Source: Saccharothrix saharensis (GTDB taxonomy: Bacteria; Actinomycetota; Actinomycetes; Mycobacteriales; Pseudonocardiaceae). Taken from it: a stretch of 64,000 nt of DNA. Shown piece by piece: positions 63,454 through 64,000 of the stretch (its first letter is position 1; the number at the start of each line of letters is the position of its first letter). Position numbers and translations under genes: made by a program. The stretch covers positions 868,001 to 932,000 of the forward strand of contig NZ_VFPP01000001.1 in assembly GCF_006716745.1 (NCBI RefSeq), in the 5' to 3' direction. The notes under the pieces were generated by a model. It saw only the letters and a list, made by a program, of their open reading frames with translations, searched no databases and had not been told where the DNA came from.

Positions 63454-64000
63454 ATGCCGAACACGTCGGTCTTGGCCGAACCCGCCGCCGTCAAGATCCT
63501 GATGGTGACCGACAGCACGGCGAGCTTCGACCGGGCCGACTTCGGCCTGGCCACGCTCGTGGACGTGCTGGAGGCGCCGCCCGGGCCGTGGGTCCGGTTC
63601 GAGGTGACGAAGGCGCACCGCGAGGCCAACCTGCCCGCGTTGACCGCCGACCTCCCCGCGTTCCGGTTCGACGAGCACGACCTGGCCCAGTACGACCAGA
63701 TCTGGCTGTTCGGCGTGGCCCGCGCGCCGCGGCCGCCGCTGGACCAGACCGAGTTGCGGGCGTTGGCCGAGTTCATGGACGGCGGTGGCGGCGTGTTCGC
63801 CACCGGCGACCACGAGGACCTGGGCGTGTCCCTGTGCGGCGACCTGCCGCGGGTGCGCAGCATGCGCAGGTGGCACTGGCCCGAGCCCGGCCCGAACGGC
63901 GAGCCGGTCGCGCCGTCGATCGACGGTCCCGACCGCAACGACACGCTGTCGGAGGGCCACGACCCGCTGTTCCAGCTCAACGACCAGTCCGACGACATCC
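63454..64000 (+). CDS. Unknown alpha/beta protein, class I glutamine-amidotransferase-like (cut by window edge)
   Basis: The frame from the ATG at 63454 stays open to the last base (at least 182 residues). The N-terminal part reads as alternating strands and helices (VKILMVTDSTASF, YDQIWLFGVAR, LRALAEFMDGGGGVFATGDHEDLG), like the ThuA / class I glutamine-amidotransferase-type fold. The segment DLPRVRSMRRWHWP is also distinctive. The nucleophile Cys of glutaminases is not seen where expected. The ATG has GAGAGGGA upstream. It follows the chorismatase by 17 bp and is probably in the same operon. Function unknown. Confidence 0.75.
   Translation, partial: MPNTSVLAEPAAVKILMVTDSTASFDRADFGLATLVDVLEAPPGPWVRFEVTKAHREANLPALTADLPAFRFDEHDLAQYDQIWLFGVARAPRPPLDQTELRALAEFMDGGGGVFATGDHEDLGVSLCGDLPRVRSMRRWHWPEPGPNGEPVAPSIDGPDRNDTLSEGHDPLFQLNDQSDDI

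Overview
The window is very G+C-rich DNA with dense, often 4-bp-overlapping genes, many GTG starts and several leaderless promoters. Gene content (SARP/AfsR-type and LAL-type regulators, biosynthetic gene sets, two-component pairs, secreted glycosidases) points to a filamentous actinomycete. A Pseudonocardiales genus such as Saccharothrix, Lentzea or Actinosynnema is my best inference; no rRNA or tRNA gene is present to test this.

Layout. 0.2-6.1 kb: a membrane-linked signalling island with a CPBP protease, a one-TM protein, a two-TM zinc-ribbon protein, a von Willebrand A (vWA) protein, a PP2C-like phosphatase, a membrane-anchored kinase-like protein and, convergent to it, a membrane-anchored TIR-domain protein. 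6.2-9.6 kb: an ABC-2 export pair, a divergent regulator and an orphan maltokinase-cap-like protein. 9.6-12.4 kb: a flavin amine oxidase and a decayed GNAT gene. 12.4-27.5 kb: a probable small biosynthetic cluster containing a LAL regulator, SCP2-like protein, acyl-CoA dehydrogenase, LuxI/FeeM-like acyltransferase candidate, ThiF/E1-like adenylyltransferase, MarR repressor with twin palindromic operators, MFS exporter, amidase, two unequal hotdog proteins, KAS III, KAS II, ACP and a tandem-hotdog thioesterase. 27.8-30.6 kb: stand-alone trpBA plus a GntR regulator. 30.9-43.1 kb: a five-gene operon built around a MoxR ATPase and a DUF5682-vWA protein, with a SWIM zinc-finger protein, a 1608-residue protein and a DUF4132-like protein. 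43.1-51.6 kb: a secreted glycosidase, a cNMP-domain histidine kinase paired with a response regulator fused to a thioredoxin-reductase-like module, and an AfsR-type regulator. 51.6-54.5 kb: an FAD monooxygenase and two gene remnants. 54.6-61 kb: a secreted GH3 glycosidase with a LacI-type operator, a 22-bp-period repeat element and a NarL-type two-component operon. 61.2-64 kb: a short class II DAHP synthase and a chorismatase, which look like the start of another biosynthetic cluster running off the right edge.

How the genes may work together. The 12.4-27.5 kb cluster can build an acyl chain on the ACP (KAS III priming, KAS II elongation, hotdog dehydration, acyl-CoA dehydrogenase desaturation), pass it to an amine through the acyltransferase and modify it with the E1-like enzyme and amidase. 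Export would be by the MarR-controlled MFS pump. The product is unknown. The two vWA-centred modules are separate regulatory assemblies. The first, with TIR and zinc-ribbon partners sharing a Trp-Trp linker motif and membrane hairpins, is the best candidate for an undescribed system.
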